A stretch of 64,000 nt of DNA from Bradyrhizobium mercantei (lineage in GTDB: Bacteria > Pseudomonadota > Alphaproteobacteria > Rhizobiales > Xanthobacteraceae): contig NZ_MKFI01000003.1 of assembly GCF_001982635.1 (NCBI RefSeq), positions 1-64,000 of the forward strand. Reading direction: 5' to 3'. Below the pieces are notes generated by a model. It was not told the DNA's origin. It worked only from the letters and a program-made list of their open reading frames with translations, and searched no databases. The position numbers and the translations under genes are program-made. Positions 57,575 through 64,000 of this stretch are shown one piece after another; within the stretch, counting starts at the first letter, position 1; each line of letters starts with the position of its first letter.

Positions 57575-58456
57575 ATGGACACGACGCAACGCGACCGAAC
57601 GATCGGCTTTCTCTGCCTGGTGGTCACGGCGTTCGGCTGGGCCCTGAACTGGCCATTGATGAAGCTGCTGTTGCAGCAATGGTCGCCGCTGTTCGCGCGC
57701 GGACTTGCCGGGACCTGCGCGGCGGTGATCCTGGGCTCGCTGGCACTCGCCCGCGGCCAGTCGCTCGCCGTGCCGCGCGAGGCGATCCCGCGGCTGTTGT
57801 TCGCCTCCTTCACCAATGTCTTCGCCTGGATGGGTTTTGGCACCATCGCGATGAAATTCGTCACGGTCGGCGAGGGCGCGCTGCTCGCCTACACGATGCC
57901 GATCTGGGTGATGCTGTTCGCCTGGCCGGTGCTGCACAGCCGCCCGACATTGCGGGACCTGGCCGCGCTGGTGCTCGGCGTCGCCGGCGTTGCGCTCCTG
58001 CTCGGCGGGGGCGGCTTTGCGTTCAGCGCCGGCAAGCTCACCGGCATTGCGCTGGCGCTCGCCTGCGCCATCCTGTTCGCGCTCGGCAATGTGCTGAACC
58101 GCAAGCCGCTGCCGATGCCGCCGCTCGCGGTGGTCGCCTGGCAGGTCGGCATCGGCTGTCTCGTGATGCTGCTGCTCGGCGTTCTGTTCGAGCATCCGAA
58201 CTACACGGCGATCACGCCGCTCGGCCTCGGCTGCTTCGCCTACATGACGCTGATGCCGATGGGCATCTGCTATCTCACCTGGTTCGAGACGCTGCGCCGC
58301 CTGCCGCCGACCTCGGCGTCGACGGGGATGCTGCTGGTGCCGGTGATCGGCGTGGTGTCGGCCGCGATCATCCTCGGCGAGCCTTTGGGGCTGCGCGAGA
58401 TCGGCGCCATGGCGCTGACGCTCGGCGGCGTGACGCTGGCGCTGCAGCGGGCCTGA
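57575..58456 (+). CDS. EamA/DMT family membrane transporter
   Basis: A 293-residue permease with ten hydrophobic helices in two EamA repeats (about 8-140 and 150-290). The first repeat has the conserved TAFGWALNWPLMKLLL and YTMPIWVMLFAW; the second has ITPLGLGCFAYMTLMPMGI. Drug/metabolite transporters of this family export amino acids or nucleotides; the substrate is unknown. It follows the tetR gene by 82 bases and may or may not be linked to it. Confidence 0.85.
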   Translation: MDTTQRDRTIGFLCLVVTAFGWALNWPLMKLLLQQWSPLFARGLAGTCAAVILGSLALARGQSLAVPREAIPRLLFASFTNVFAWMGFGTIAMKFVTVGEGALLAYTMPIWVMLFAWPVLHSRPTLRDLAALVLGVAGVALLLGGGGFAFSAGKLTGIALALACAILFALGNVLNRKPLPMPPLAVVAWQVGIGCLVMLLLGVLFEHPNYTAITPLGLGCFAYMTLMPMGICYLTWFETLRRLPPTSASTGMLLVPVIGVVSAAIILGEPLGLREIGAMALTLGGVTLALQRA

Positions 58457-58695
58457 AGCCTTGCATGCTGTCCTGGTTATGACACTCGCTTCGGGAGATC
58501 AGGATACTCACCCGTATCGGGGAAATCCCTGCAAATAATTAGAGCGCGATTCACACATGTGATTTCTGGAACAGGCGCCCATCGCGAATCATCCCGGTCA
58601 CTGGGCAGGGCTATTTCATCAAGATCAAATTACGAGCCCAGAAGGGGCCGTCTATTATCGGCAAGCGGCGGTTCGGCGTGAGAATGGGAATACAG

Positions 58696-58731
58696 AACGG
58701 CCTCAGCTAGCGCCTGGCAGCTGGGGCCGTT
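58696..58731 (+). terminator. hairpin of a paired family (first copy)
   Basis: CGGCCTCAGCT pairs with AGCTGGGGCCG (11 bp with one G-T pair), extended by AA/TT, then TTTCC. It could stop transcripts from the DMT gene. Confidence 0.6.
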
Positions 58732-58827
58732 TTCCATTTAGGAACGGGCGCGGCGCGCGCCGAGTTGTGCTTGCGTTCGGGTGCTGCACCCTGCCGGGCA
58801 GTATCGGGACCACCAAAGTGCAACTGC

Positions 58828-58861
58828 GCGGCCTCAGCTTGTGCCCCCTCGCTGGGGCCGC
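58828..58861 (+). terminator. hairpin of a paired family (second copy)
   Basis: GCGGCCTCAGC pairs with GCTGGGGCCGC, then TTCTTTGG. Same arms as the element 132 bases before, with a different loop, so one of them arose as a copy or the loops changed. Confidence 0.55.
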
Positions 58862-58961
58862 TTCTTTGGGAAGCTCAGAGCTATTGCTTCTCCTCTTGCG
58901 CAGGGGCTGACTTTGCAATCGCGTGATGTGAGCCGGCGTCCGGTCCGGGACGGCGGCCGAA

Positions 58962-58988
58962 GGAACGGAGATCGGCGCATCGCGTTCT
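58962..58988 (+). promoter_or_regulatory. near-consensus EcfG promoter
   Basis: GGAAC (58962-58966), 16 bases, CGTTCT (58983-58988). It matches both halves of the alphaproteobacterial general-stress promoter and lies 20 bases before the start of a small membrane protein gene. Confidence 0.75.
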
Positions 58989-59008
58989 CCTGAAAAGGGA
59001 GCTTGGCC

Positions 59009-59149
59009 ATGCGCAAGGCGATCGCGCGGCTTGATGCGGAGCAGAAGGCGCAGCTGCTTTATCTCGCAGATCTCGGTACGGCGATGTTCACGTCGGCGCT
59101 CGTGGTCTGCACCCTGAAAGTGGTCGTCGACCTCTTCGTCGGCGGCTGA
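59009..59149 (+). CDS. small membrane protein, 46 residues, probable general-stress gene
   Basis: Starts at ATG 59009 with AAAAGGGAGC upstream. A short basic, amphipathic N-terminus (MRKAIARLDAEQKAQLLYLADLG in part) is followed by one hydrophobic helix (about residues 24-43). No relatives can be named from sequence alone. A near-perfect EcfG promoter directly precedes it, which supports its being a real gene. Confidence 0.72.
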   Translation: MRKAIARLDAEQKAQLLYLADLGTAMFTSALVVCTLKVVVDLFVGG

Positions 59150-59175
59150 GCGGCCACATCGGCGCCAATGCGCCG

Positions 59176-59418
59176 TCACTCTTCGGGCGGCGCATCCATC
59201 TGCGTGTGCCCATCGGGCCCGCGATCGAACACCCCGTAATCGCTGGATTTCACCCCCGCCGCACCATCGGTGCCGACGCCGGCGAGACCGAGCTTGAGCA
59301 GCTCGCGGACCGCCGCGGCGCGGGTCGGCATGCGGTGCTTGAAGCGGAAATCATCGAGAGCAGCCAATTCCTCCGGCGACAGCATGACCTGGAGGCGCTC
59401 TGCGCGTAACTCATTCAT
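59176..59418 (-). CDS. small protein with a ribbon-helix-helix-like region
   Basis: 80 residues. The first half reads like an RHH (CopG/MetJ) DNA-binding fold: RLQVMLSPEELAALDDFRFKH, then MPTRAAAVRELLKLGL. The second half is polar and probably disordered, ending DAPPEE. Such proteins may act as repressors or antitoxins, but no toxin gene lies beside it. It runs convergent to the preceding small gene. Confidence 0.72.
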   Translation of the reverse strand: MNELRAERLQVMLSPEELAALDDFRFKHRMPTRAAAVRELLKLGLAGVGTDGAAGVKSSDYGVFDRGPDGHTQMDAPPEE

Positions 59419-59552
59419 CGCAATACACCCAGACTTAGCTCAATGAGTAATTTGCTAAACGAACCAACTCGCATCCGGTTCCGCCGCTTGAGATAAAAAC
59501 GTCGATTGAGTAAATTTATTAAATGAAATCAATGGCTTATTGAAAAAATTGA

Positions 59553-59580
59553 GGAACGATCGGGCCGCCCGTTTCGTTAT
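59553..59580 (+). promoter_or_regulatory. consensus EcfG promoter
   Basis: GGAAC (59553-59557), 17 bases, CGTTAT (59575-59580). It is a full match to the general-stress consensus. The ATG of a 57-residue gene lies 18 bases further, so the 5' leader would be about 10 bases. Confidence 0.8.
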
Positions 59581-59597
59581 GTTGCGGGAGAGATGCC

Positions 59598-59771
59598 ATG
59601 ACCAACGTCAAGCTGCCCCGCAAATTATCCGAGGAGCCGCAAGCGCCGGAACCGCGGCGCCCGAGCCACGCTCGGGTCATCGATCAACTGGACCGCTGGG
59701 CCAATAGTCCCGGTCTGCAACCGCCAAGGATGGACGATGGAGAGGACGATTCAACGACGGAAGCGATCTGA
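59598..59771 (+). CDS. small conserved-looking protein, 57 residues
   Basis: Starts at ATG 59598 after GGGAGAG. Polar and Pro-rich, without membrane helices: MTNVKLPRKLSEEPQAPEPR, then HARVIDQLDRWANS. I cannot assign a function. The exact EcfG promoter ahead of it points to a general-stress role. The next gene begins inside its 3' end in another frame (35 bases of overlap). Confidence 0.65.
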   Translation: MTNVKLPRKLSEEPQAPEPRRPSHARVIDQLDRWANSPGLQPPRMDDGEDDSTTEAI

Positions 59772-59931
59772 GCCCCACACCTTCGAGCAGCGCCTCGAGG
59801 AACATCGGGTGCGGCTCGAAAGCCAGCTCGCGCTGCTGCCGCGCGGCGCCGAGCGTGAGCAGGTCGCCGCGCGGATCGAGCAGTTGAAGACAGCCGTCGA
59901 GCTGAACGCGATGCTGTCGATGAGCGAGTAA
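59737..59931 (+). CDS. small helical protein, 64 residues
   Basis: Starts at ATG 59737, overlapping the previous gene. It is charged and helical (EQRLEEHRVRLESQLALLPRG, EREQVAARIEQLKTAVEL), a possible coiled coil. It resembles uncharacterised small proteins. It is likely co-transcribed with the previous gene from the EcfG promoter and ends before a strong terminator. Confidence 0.65.
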   Translation: MERTIQRRKRSEPHTFEQRLEEHRVRLESQLALLPRGAEREQVAARIEQLKTAVELNAMLSMSE

Positions 59932-59945
59932 CTCGACAACCAAGC

Positions 59946-59976
59946 GGCGGGAGCGCCCACTTGCTCCCGCCGTTTT
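59946..59976 (+). terminator. intrinsic terminator after the two small genes
   Basis: GGCGGGAGC / GCTCCCGCC (9 bp) around an 8-base loop, followed by GTTTT; 15 bases past the stop. It isolates the next riboswitch unit. Confidence 0.85.
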
Positions 59977-60000
59977 GCTCGCCTACCATTCCCACCTTGA

Positions 60001-60071
60001 TGGGGATGGAGTCCCCCGATAACCGCCGCAAGGCTGATGACTCCTACCGGGCGCGACAGCGTCGGTAGGAG
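60001..60071 (+). ncRNA. fluoride (crcB-motif) riboswitch with expression platform
   Basis: The aptamer covers about 60002-60050: GGGGATGGAGTCCCCC, then GATAACCGCC, GCAA, GGCTGATGACTCCTACC. Stem GGGG/CCCC, the GGAGTC/GACTCC pairing, the GCC-GCAA-GGC hairpin and the GATAA and TGATG joints are the invariant parts of the motif. Its 3' part CTCCTACCG (60041-60049) can instead pair with CGGTAGGAG (60063-60071), a perfect 9-bp hairpin that excludes the aptamer. This fits a switch that acts on downstream expression when fluoride is bound. The genes after it include crcB. Confidence 0.88.
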
Positions 60072-60121
60072 CATGCGCCACCGCCGATCTGCCGTGCCCC
60101 GCGAACGAGAAGGGGCAGAGC

Positions 60122-60295
60122 ATGACGGGTCTTCCTGGTTCACTCTCAATCGCATTGTCGCTGGTCGGGTCGATCTGGCTCGTCGGCGTCGTCGCCCTAT
60201 TGGTCGACGCGCCGGGCGAGCTGGTGGCCGCGACTTTTGTCGTTGGGACGCTGGTCGGCATCGCCGAGTGGCGAGCCGGAAAGGCGGAATCTTGA
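60122..60295 (+). CDS. small membrane protein co-encoded with crcB
   Basis: 57 residues, two hydrophobic helices (about 8-25 and 30-48), with AAGGGGCAGAGC before the ATG at 60122. It has no recognised family. It directly follows the fluoride riboswitch, and its stop overlaps the crcB start (TTGA), so it is translated with crcB. A role in fluoride export, or a leader for crcB translation, is likely but unproven. Confidence 0.75.
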   Translation: MTGLPGSLSIALSLVGSIWLVGVVALLVDAPGELVAATFVVGTLVGIAEWRAGKAES

Positions 60296-60678
60296 ACGTT
60301 CAATTGTTGGCGGCGGTCGCGATCGGCGGTTCGCTGGGATCGGTCGCGCGCTATCTGGTGGCGATCGGCGCGGGGCGCCTGGTCGGCACCGAGTTCCCCT
60401 GGGGCACGCTCGTGATCAATATCGTGGGCTCGTTCCTGATCGGGGTGTTCGCGGAGTCCTTCGCGCTGAGCTGGAATGTCAGCCAGGCGGTGCGGGTGTT
60501 TCTCACCGTCGGCATCTGCGGCGGCTTCACCACCTTCTCGACCTTTTCGCTCGACGCGATCGTGCTGATGCAGCGCGGCGAGCTATGGTCGGCGGGAGCC
60601 TACATCGCGGCCTCCGTCGCGCTCTCGATCCTCGCGCTGTTCGGCGGCCTGCTGCTGGTGCGGGCGTTCGCGGCCTGA
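60292..60678 (+). CDS. crcB: fluoride channel CrcB (Fluc family)
   Basis: 128 residues from the TTG at 60292, overlapping the previous stop. The earlier open frame lacks membrane character. Four helices; key Fluc motifs: GGSLGSVARYLV, GTLVINIVGSFLIGV (with the conserved Asn) and CGGFTTFSTFS (the Phe/Thr/Ser pore). Fluc dimers let fluoride out of the cell. The riboswitch upstream confirms the role. Length is normal for the family (about 125). Confidence 0.94.
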   Translation: MNVQLLAAVAIGGSLGSVARYLVAIGAGRLVGTEFPWGTLVINIVGSFLIGVFAESFALSWNVSQAVRVFLTVGICGGFTTFSTFSLDAIVLMQRGELWSAGAYIAASVALSILALFGGLLLVRAFAA

Positions 60679-60687
60679 TGGTCAGCC

Positions 60688-60785
60688 GTCATCCCCGCGC
60701 AAAGGCTTTGCCTTTGTCGCTGGAGGAGCGGCCTCTTGGCCGCGTCTCGAAGGATGCACGGCCCGGCTGGTGGCCGTCGACCCTT
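60688..60785. repeat. diverged inverted repeat (family 2)
   Basis: Starts GTCATCCCCGCGCAAAGG with CTCGAAGGATGCACGG, sharing GTCATCC and CTCGAAGGAT parts with the elements at 10596 and 45001. It lacks the closing arm. It lies directly after crcB. Confidence 0.55.
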
Positions 60786-60848
60786 AGCTGCGACCGCCGC
60801 CGGCTCCTTTGCATGGGGTTGTTTTCGATATTTTGGCAGCGACCCTAC

Positions 60849-61103
60849 TTAGTCGGTCGGATGGCGGCCGGTGCGCGGGTTGATCGGCGACGTGGGCGGC
60901 CGCCGCAGCGCCTCGGGCAGGAATGCCTCGCCACGCCCGGGCGAGGCGTCGGTGCGCACATCGGCGGCCCATTGCGCGCGTTCGTGGGGCGTCTGGTTGT
61001 CGTTGAACGTCCGCTTCACGTCGACCCCGCCGACGGGGTCATTGACGCCGTTCTGGCTGGCGGGATGGTCGACGCCGTTATGGATGTCACTGGAGTTGCC
61101 CAT
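60849..61103 (-). CDS. hydrophilic protein, 84 residues, unknown function
   Basis: Start ATG at 61103 with GGAGG five bases before it, which decides it over the longer open frame. Polar throughout, with Asn, Asp and Gly near the N-terminus (MGNSSDIHNGVDHPASQNG), then TPHERAQWAADV and a Pro-rich end. No domain is recognised. A possible EcfG-like promoter (GGAAC, 17 bases, TGTT) lies at 61135-61160 on the same strand. Confidence 0.65.
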   Translation of the reverse strand: MGNSSDIHNGVDHPASQNGVNDPVGGVDVKRTFNDNQTPHERAQWAADVRTDASPGRGEAFLPEALRRPPTSPINPRTGRHPTD

Positions 61104-61272
61104 CGCGGCCTCCGGGTTCGGTTTGCTCCGGACCAACATTGCCCGCGCGGCCGCCGTTCCAAAAAAGTGAAGGGCCGGAGGTATCGGCTGCCGCCGGAAT
61201 CCTTGGCGCGTGCCGGACCAGCCGGTAGGATGGAACCCGGATGGTGACGAGAGATCAAGGAAAGCCCCGGGA

Positions 61273-61494
61273 ATGAAGCACGTCGACGTCGCGGTGATTG
61301 CTGCCACGCTGTGGCTGCTGGCGTCGATGGTGCTGGACATCCTGACGCCGAAGTCGATCACCGCGCTGATGATCGCAGCCGCGCTCGCCCCGCCGTTCCT
61401 GATCGGGATCGGCATCCATTTCGCGCGCGAATATTTCAAGGCGAAGCGGCGCAGCTACCAGCCGCCGCAATGGGACGAACGCTTCAGGAACTAA
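61273..61494 (+). CDS. small two-helix membrane protein, 73 residues
   Basis: Starts at ATG 61273, with AAGGAAAGCC upstream. Two hydrophobic helices (about 5-25 and 30-50), then a basic amphipathic tail (FAREYFKAKRRSYQPPQWDERF in part). Function unknown. The transglutaminase-like gene follows 70 bases later. Confidence 0.7.
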   Translation: MKHVDVAVIAATLWLLASMVLDILTPKSITALMIAAALAPPFLIGIGIHFAREYFKAKRRSYQPPQWDERFRN

Positions 61495-61564
61495 CCGGGA
61501 CGCCGGCGGGGCAGGGCTGCGTCAGCCGCATTGAACTGCACCGATGGCTTGCTAAGCTCGCGCC

Positions 61565-62245
61565 ATGACCGAGCATCTCTCTGACACGATCAGCCGCCTC
61601 TACACCGATCCCGGCGACTATGTCGACAGCGACCATCCCGCCGTCGTGGCGTTCGCCCGCGCCGCCGTGCCGGCTAACGCCAGCGACCGCGAGAAGGCGA
61701 GCCGGCTCTACACCGCGGTGCGCGACGGCATCCGCTACAATCCCTATGTCAGCATGCGCTCGGCGGAGAGCTACCGGGCCTCCAGCGTGCTCGCCGCCGG
61801 CAACGGCTATTGCGTCGGCAAGGCAGCGCTCTATGCGGCGGCCTGCCGGGTCCACGGCATCCCGGCCCGGGTCGGCTTCGCCGATGTCCGCAACCATCTC
61901 ACCACCGAGAAGCTGCGCCAGAGCATGGGCTCCGACCTGTTCACCTGGCACGGCTTCACCGAAGTGTTCGTCGACGGCGCCTGGCGCAAGGCGACCCCGA
62001 CCTTCAACGACACGCTGTGCGCCAAGCTCGGCGTCAAGCCGCTCGATTTCGACGGCCATTCGGATGCGCTGCTGCACCCGTTCGACGGCGAAGGCCGCGC
62101 CTACATGCAGTATGTCAACGACCACGGCACCTATCACGACGTGCCCGCCAAATTCCTGATGCGCGAGATGGCGCGCGAATACGCCAATATGCACGGCGAG
62201 GATCTGTCCGGCCGCGACATGGAGCGGGAGGCGGCGGAGCAGTAG
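61565..62245 (+). CDS. transglutaminase-like cysteine peptidase
   Basis: 226 residues of the transglutaminase-core superfamily. The catalytic set is C83 in GNGYCVGKA, H128 in TWHGFTEVF and D148 in TPTFND. There is no signal peptide, so it acts in the cytoplasm. Members cut or modify small peptides; the substrate is unknown. It stands between a small membrane protein gene and a DMT permease, with a 36-base gap to the latter. Confidence 0.88.
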   Translation: MTEHLSDTISRLYTDPGDYVDSDHPAVVAFARAAVPANASDREKASRLYTAVRDGIRYNPYVSMRSAESYRASSVLAAGNGYCVGKAALYAAACRVHGIPARVGFADVRNHLTTEKLRQSMGSDLFTWHGFTEVFVDGAWRKATPTFNDTLCAKLGVKPLDFDGHSDALLHPFDGEGRAYMQYVNDHGTYHDVPAKFLMREMAREYANMHGEDLSGRDMEREAAEQ

Positions 62246-62281
62246 CGCGCCGCGGCGCACCGGCTTGAGGGGGGCGGTGTC

Positions 62282-63208
62282 ATGGATGCGGAGCTGCCGA
62301 AAGCGCCTCGCGGCCGCCCGGCGACGGGCTGGGAGGACGCGGTCGCGCTGACCGGCTTCATCCTGGTCGCGGTCGGGCAGGCCTCCAACCAGGTGCTGGC
62401 GCGCGGCCTTGCCGGCTCGGTGCCGCCGTTCTCGCTGGCCTTGTTTCGCTGGAGCATCATCGCGATCGGGCTGGCGCCGTTCGCGATCGCGGCGATCCGC
62501 GACGGCAAGATCCCGCTGGCGCAGAACCTCTGGCCGATCCTCGCCGCGGGCTTCCTCGGCATGTTCCTGTGCGGCGGCCCGGTCTATATCGCCGGCATCA
62601 CCACCACCGCGATCCATATCGCGCTGATCTTCGCGCTGTCGCCGATCATGGTGCTGCTGATCTCGGCCGCGCTCGGCATCGAGCATATCGGGCCGCTGCA
62701 ATGGCTCGGGACCGCGCTGGCGCTCGCCGGCGCGCTGCTGATCGTCTCCGGCGGCCATCCGGAAACGCTGATGCAATCGGGCGCGGCCTGGGGCGATCTG
62801 CTGGTGGTCGGCGCGATGCTCGGCTGGTCCGGCTACACGCTGGTGCAATCGCGCGTCGCGCCGCGTGCCTCGCTGCTGGCGCGGGTCAGCCTGTTCTCGG
62901 CGGCCGGCGCGCTGTGCTCGCTGCCGCCGGCGCTGCAGGAGATGTGGACGATGCCAGCCGCGGTGTTCAACGCCAGGGCGATCGAGGCCTATGTCTTCGC
63001 CGGCCTGGTGCCCGGTCTCGCCGCCTACGCCGGCTTCGCCTGGCTCGGCGCACGGTTCGGCTCGGTGCGGACGTCGCTGGTGCTCTATGTCGCGCCGATC
63101 GCAAGCGCGCTGCTGTCCTGGATCATCCTTGGCGAACCGCCGAAGCTGATCCACCTGGTCGGCGGCCTGCTGATCCTCGGCGGCGTCTGGGCCAGCCTGC
63201 GCAAATAG
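62282..63208 (+). CDS. EamA/DMT family membrane transporter
   Basis: 308 residues and ten helices in two EamA repeats (about 20-150 and 170-305): VGQASNQVLARGLAGSVPPF, then IALIFALSPIMVLLISA, VAPIASALLSWIILGEPP and LVGGLLILGGVWA. The family exports diverse small solutes. ATG at 62282 is preceded by GAGGGGGGCGG. It follows the transglutaminase-like gene closely, so both may be in one unit. Confidence 0.87.
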   Translation: MDAELPKAPRGRPATGWEDAVALTGFILVAVGQASNQVLARGLAGSVPPFSLALFRWSIIAIGLAPFAIAAIRDGKIPLAQNLWPILAAGFLGMFLCGGPVYIAGITTTAIHIALIFALSPIMVLLISAALGIEHIGPLQWLGTALALAGALLIVSGGHPETLMQSGAAWGDLLVVGAMLGWSGYTLVQSRVAPRASLLARVSLFSAAGALCSLPPALQEMWTMPAAVFNARAIEAYVFAGLVPGLAAYAGFAWLGARFGSVRTSLVLYVAPIASALLSWIILGEPPKLIHLVGGLLILGGVWASLRK

Positions 63209-63291
63209 ATCCAGTTCCCTCCCAAGCTGCAACCTTTTCCGGCCTCGTGCGTTGAATCCAGCGTCGATTCAATAGCTTATCGGAGTGCCGT

Positions 63292-63471
63292 ATGAATTTG
63301 ACTCCCCAGCAGCGCAAGGTCCGTGACGAGCAACGTCAGCAAGAGGCGTCGCAGGCGATGAAGGAGCATCGCGCCAACGAGAAGGCCTTCTACGACAATT
63401 TCCAGCGCCTCAAGGCCGAGCGGCAGGCGCGCGAGGCCGCGCAGGACCGGGCGCAGACCGCCTCAAAATAA
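63292..63471 (+). CDS. small charged helical protein, 59 residues
   Basis: Starts at ATG 63292 after CGGAG. Nearly all charged or Gln/Ala-rich: MNLTPQQRKVRDEQRQQEAS, then KEHRANEKAFYDNFQRLKAE, a likely coiled coil. No family known. Upstream, GCAAC, 16 bases, CGTT (63229-63253) is one mismatch from an EcfG promoter. Confidence 0.65.
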   Translation: MNLTPQQRKVRDEQRQQEASQAMKEHRANEKAFYDNFQRLKAERQAREAAQDRAQTASK

Positions 63472-63601
63472 CAGCCGGAGAGCCACCGTCCGGGTTGGCC
63501 GGATCTGACGGACCGAGAAGGAGCGGAAGCGAGGGGCGAGCGCGGCGCAAGCGGGCTCGCCCCAATGACGAGATGAAATCTCCAGACTTGGAGGACATCA
63601 G

Positions 63602-63799
63602 ATGTATTTTGCCGATAAGACAGCCGATACAAAAACGGTTATCTGCAAATGCGGCGAGCCCTTGAGCGAACTGATGCTCGTCGACGATCAGACCACCGGA
63701 ATCAAGTTCTACGTCGGTCGTTGCCCGTCATGCCGCGAAGTGACGGTTGTCCGATCCCAGGACATGCAGGCAGACATGCCATCGCGCGACAATGCGTGA
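63602..63799 (+). CDS. small Cys-rich (zinc-ribbon-like) protein, 65 residues
   Basis: Starts at ATG 63602 with GGAGGACATCAG upstream. Two Cys pairs, CKC at about 15-17 and CPSC at about 41-44, could bind one zinc ion, as in small zinc-ribbon proteins. No domain name can be given. Beyond its stop (63800-64000) I see no gene. Confidence 0.7.
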   Translation: MYFADKTADTKTVICKCGEPLSELMLVDDQTTGIKFYVGRCPSCREVTVVRSQDMQADMPSRDNA

Positions 63800-64000
63800 C
63801 GCCGATGGTCGCCGCCGTCTGACATCCAATGCGACAGGTGAGTGACAGGCCGGCTGACGCATTGTCTGCGGCACGCCCCAAAGAAAGCACCGCCGAAAAG
63901 AGCAGGGCGCGACCGGCATCACCACGGTCGCGCCCTACGTCGCCGGTCAATGGGGCAGGGGGAATAACCGGCTCTGGCAATGACTCGCAGACCCCCGGAC

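Larger units (their letters stand above)
58457..58961. other. 505-base intergenic region with two similar hairpins
   Basis: No convincing gene. Apart from the two hairpins (58696-58731, 58828-58861) I see only mixed DNA. The following gene's EcfG promoter begins at 58962. Confidence 0.6.

Noticed and set aside
60037..60291. Longer crcB start inside the riboswitch region
   Set aside because: The extra ~85 residues are Arg-rich, not membrane-like, and overlap the riboswitch and the small membrane gene. The TTG at 60292 fits the Fluc family.

Overview
The window is a GC-rich chromosomal segment of an alphaproteobacterium, most likely Bradyrhizobium or a close relative. This rests on a CycM-type membrane-anchored cytochrome c, a NepR/EcfG/PhyR general stress locus, a CYP199-like P450, an IF-1 with an Arg/Gly-rich tail, and several families of short palindromic repeats typical of that group. 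No tRNA, rRNA, CRISPR array, insertion sequence or prophage was found. Almost all the DNA is coding, mostly housekeeping and nutrient functions.

Layout. 1-2.7 kb: end of a flavin-dependent oxidoreductase, pheA, kdsB and cycM. 2.9-10.6 kb: a Yej-type peptide ABC transporter with two tandem substrate-binding proteins. 10.7-12.9 kb: an NlpC/P60 hydrolase and an M17 aminopeptidase, overlapping. 13-22.8 kb: a complete Tad/Cpa (Flp) pilus locus (TadD facing TadC-TadB-CpaF-CpaE-CpaD-CpaC-CpaB-CpaA-Flp). 23-26.5 kb: membrane and lipid-type enzymes. 26.8-28.7 kb: a stand-alone secretin N-domain protein and two TadE/TadG pseudopilins. 28.9-31.1 kb: an RNA-handling set (CspA, IF-1, RhlE helicase). 31.5-45 kb: urea uptake (urtABCDE) and urease (ureD-A-B-C-E-F-G). 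A clear sigma-54 promoter precedes urtA. The urease genes are interrupted by a DUF559 gene set in repeats, a small RSH/Mesh1-like HD hydrolase and two small monooxygenase-fold proteins. 45.4-53.3 kb: a CHASE-type histidine kinase, a di-haem peroxidase, a membrane protein, a cupredoxin and a GGDEF/EAL protein. 53.4-55.3 kb: ecfG-nepR and divergent phyR. 55.3-58.5 kb: P450, TetR and a DMT permease. 58.9-64 kb: many small genes, including two with near-consensus EcfG promoters, and a fluoride riboswitch ahead of a tiny membrane protein and crcB.

How it works together. Urea is imported by UrtABCDE under probable nitrogen (RpoN) control and hydrolysed by UreABC, which is matured by UreDEFG with nickel. 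PhyR, NepR and EcfG form the partner-switch that would activate the GGAAC-N16/17-CGTT promoters seen upstream of the small genes about 5 kb away. The most noteworthy items are the fluoride riboswitch with a visible alternative hairpin, the small EcfG-promoter genes, the Mesh1-like hydrolase abutting ureC, the perfect palindrome at the P450 promoter, and a histidine kinase whose N-box has decayed.
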